Shown: positions 4,631 through 5,679 of the stretch, one piece after another
How positions within the stretch are numbered: the first letter of the stretch is position 1
Layout of the letters: every line of letters begins with the position of its first letter
NCBI GenBank assembly: GCA_035279705.1
Contig: DATEHG010000194.1
Location: forward strand, 1 to 5,679
DNA from: DATEHG01 sp035279705
GTDB taxonomy: Bacteria > Gemmatimonadota > Gemmatimonadetes > Gemmatimonadales > GWC2-71-9
Direction: 5' to 3'
Length of the DNA: 5,679 nucleotides
Translations under genes and position numbers: made by a program
The notes under the pieces: generated by a model
Told to the model about the DNA's origin: nothing
Seen by the model: only the letters and a program-made list of their open reading frames with translations
Databases searched by the model: none

Positions 4631-5679
4631 ATGACCGCGACACCCAAGGCGCCAGCGCCAGCTGCCCCTACTCCCGCACCCCATCTCTGGATTCACCACC
4701 TCGAGGACGAGGCGGATGCCGCGTTTCTGTACCGGGAGCTGGCGGCGGCGGAAACGGACGCCAAGCGGGCGGGGATCTACCGGGAGCTGGCGGGGGTCGA
4801 GGACCGGCACGTCTCGATGTGGCAGAAGCTGATGGTGGACAATGGCCATGCGGTGCCGCCGGTGCGGCCCTCGAGCCGGGCCAAGACCATGGCGTTCCTG
4901 GCCCGCCGGTTCGGGCCGGGATTCCTGCTGCCGCTGCTGCTCGAAGAGGAGGGGCGGGAGGTGAAGGGGTACCTCGATCTCCACCGGGCCTCTCCCGCCG
5001 GCGCGATGGCGGATACTGCGCTCACCCTGGCGCAGGAATCGGCCCATCACGCCGAGTCGCTGGCCAGCATTTCGGGCGGGGCGAGAGAGCCGTGGCACAA
5101 GACCGGGGCCGGCGGACTGCTCCGCAACCTGGTCTACGGCTTCAACGACGGCCTCACCGCCAACTTCGGCCTGGTCGCGGGGATGATCGGCGCCCAGGGC
5201 AACCTGGCGATCAGCGGGCATGCCATCATCGTCGCCGGTGTGGCGGGCGCCGTGGCCGACGCGCTCTCGATGGGTGCCTCCGGCTACCTGGCCGCCAAGA
5301 GCGAGCGGGAGGTGCAGGAGTACGAGATCGCGATGGAGAAGGAGGAGCTCCGGCTCATGCCCGATCTCGAGCGGGAAGAGCTGGCGCTGATCTACCAGGC
5401 CAAGGGCATTCCGAAGGAGGAGTCCGAGCGGCTCGCCGGCCAGGTGATGTCCGATCCCGCGCGGGCGCTGCAGGAGAAGGTGCGCGAGGAGCTGGGCTTC
5501 GGGGAGCCGAGCACGACACCGTTCCGGGAAGCGTGGATCACGGGGAGTGCGACCGCCGTCGGCGCGTTCATTCCCGTGGCGCCGTTCCTGTTCTCATCCG
5601 GTCCCTGGGCCATCTGGACCAGCTTCGCGCTGTCGATGGCGACCCACTTCGGCGTCGGCGCGGCGCGGAGTTTCTTCAC
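4631..5679 (+). CDS. mbfA: MbfA-like ferritin-domain/VIT1 family iron transporter, C-terminus cut by window end
   Basis: The frame is open from ATG 4631 to the edge, giving 349 residues. After a Pro/Ala-rich start, residues 20-147 form a ferritin-like (rubrerythrin-type) four-helix domain. Candidate di-iron ligands are Glu27/Glu36, E57-x2-H60, Glu106/107/110 and E136-x2-HH (139-140). From about 160 the VIT1/CCC1 domain begins with LVYGFNDGLTANFGLVAGMIGA (NDG at 172-174). A second membrane helix (about 197-221) contains ADALSMGASGYLAAKSE. An acidic cytoplasmic segment (225-292) is rich in Glu and Met, and two more helices (about 301-321 and 327-349) follow. At least one further helix may lie beyond the window. 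MbfA-type proteins export or detoxify iron under high iron or peroxide. No Fur or Irr box is recognised upstream. The Shine-Dalgarno is weak (CGGGG, 4624-4628). It is divergent from the sigma operon with no clear functional link. Confidence 0.87.
   Translation, partial: MTATPKAPAPAAPTPAPHLWIHHLEDEADAAFLYRELAAAETDAKRAGIYRELAGVEDRHVSMWQKLMVDNGHAVPPVRPSSRAKTMAFLARRFGPGFLLPLLLEEEGREVKGYLDLHRASPAGAMADTALTLAQESAHHAESLASISGGAREPWHKTGAGGLLRNLVYGFNDGLTANFGLVAGMIGAQGNLAISGHAIIVAGVAGAVADALSMGASGYLAAKSEREVQEYEIAMEKEELRLMPDLEREELALIYQAKGIPKEESERLAGQVMSDPARALQEKVREELGFGEPSTTPFREAWITGSATAVGAFIPVAPFLFSSGPWAIWTSFALSMATHFGVGAARSFF

Noticed and set aside
4595..5221. 208-codon minus-strand frame opposite the mbfA-like gene.
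   Set aside because: It is Arg/Pro/Gln-rich with no motif. The plus-strand frame encodes a recognisable ferritin-VIT1 protein.

Overview
The window is high-GC bacterial DNA with tightly packed genes, sigma70-like regulatory signals and an ECF sigma/anti-sigma operon. The gene set and composition would fit a soil-type high-GC phylum such as Gemmatimonadota, but no rRNA or marker gene is present, so this placement is a weak inference.

Layout. Positions 1-357 (minus strand) hold the N-terminal part of an AlkA-family DNA glycosylase. Positions 358-591 are a regulatory region for the next gene on the plus strand. It contains a sigma70-type promoter, a 24-codon leader peptide with four Phe codons in five (F-G-F-F-F), a predicted antiterminator pairing and a very strong intrinsic terminator, followed by a ribosome binding site. 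Positions 592-2289 encode one 565-residue protein that joins prephenate dehydratase, an ACT domain and a type I-beta DAHP synthase. The arrangement reads as a phenylalanine attenuator controlling a fusion of the first enzyme of aromatic amino acid synthesis with a terminal-branch enzyme for phenylalanine. Phe could then act on transcription through the leader and possibly on the protein through the ACT domain.

Convergent with it, a minus-strand operon runs from 4359 down to 2296: an ECF sigma factor, a membrane-anchored zinc-finger anti-sigma factor (ATGA overlap) and a secreted double-PDZ protein (14-nt overlap). Its likely terminator lies inside the last codons of the fusion gene on the opposite strand. 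The set looks like an envelope-sensing system.

Positions 4360-4630 are a divergent intergenic region with GAAAAGCGAA-type repeats in inverted orientation and a small GC-rich hairpin. From 4631 to the window end, an MbfA-like protein is encoded on the plus strand: a ferritin-like di-iron domain joined to a VIT1/CCC1 membrane transporter, probably for iron export or detoxification. Its C-terminus is cut by the window edge.

The most notable element is the Phe attenuator in front of the dehydratase-DAHP synthase fusion. In addition, the leader peptide start codon coincides with the predicted transcription start, which suggests a leaderless leader-peptide mRNA.
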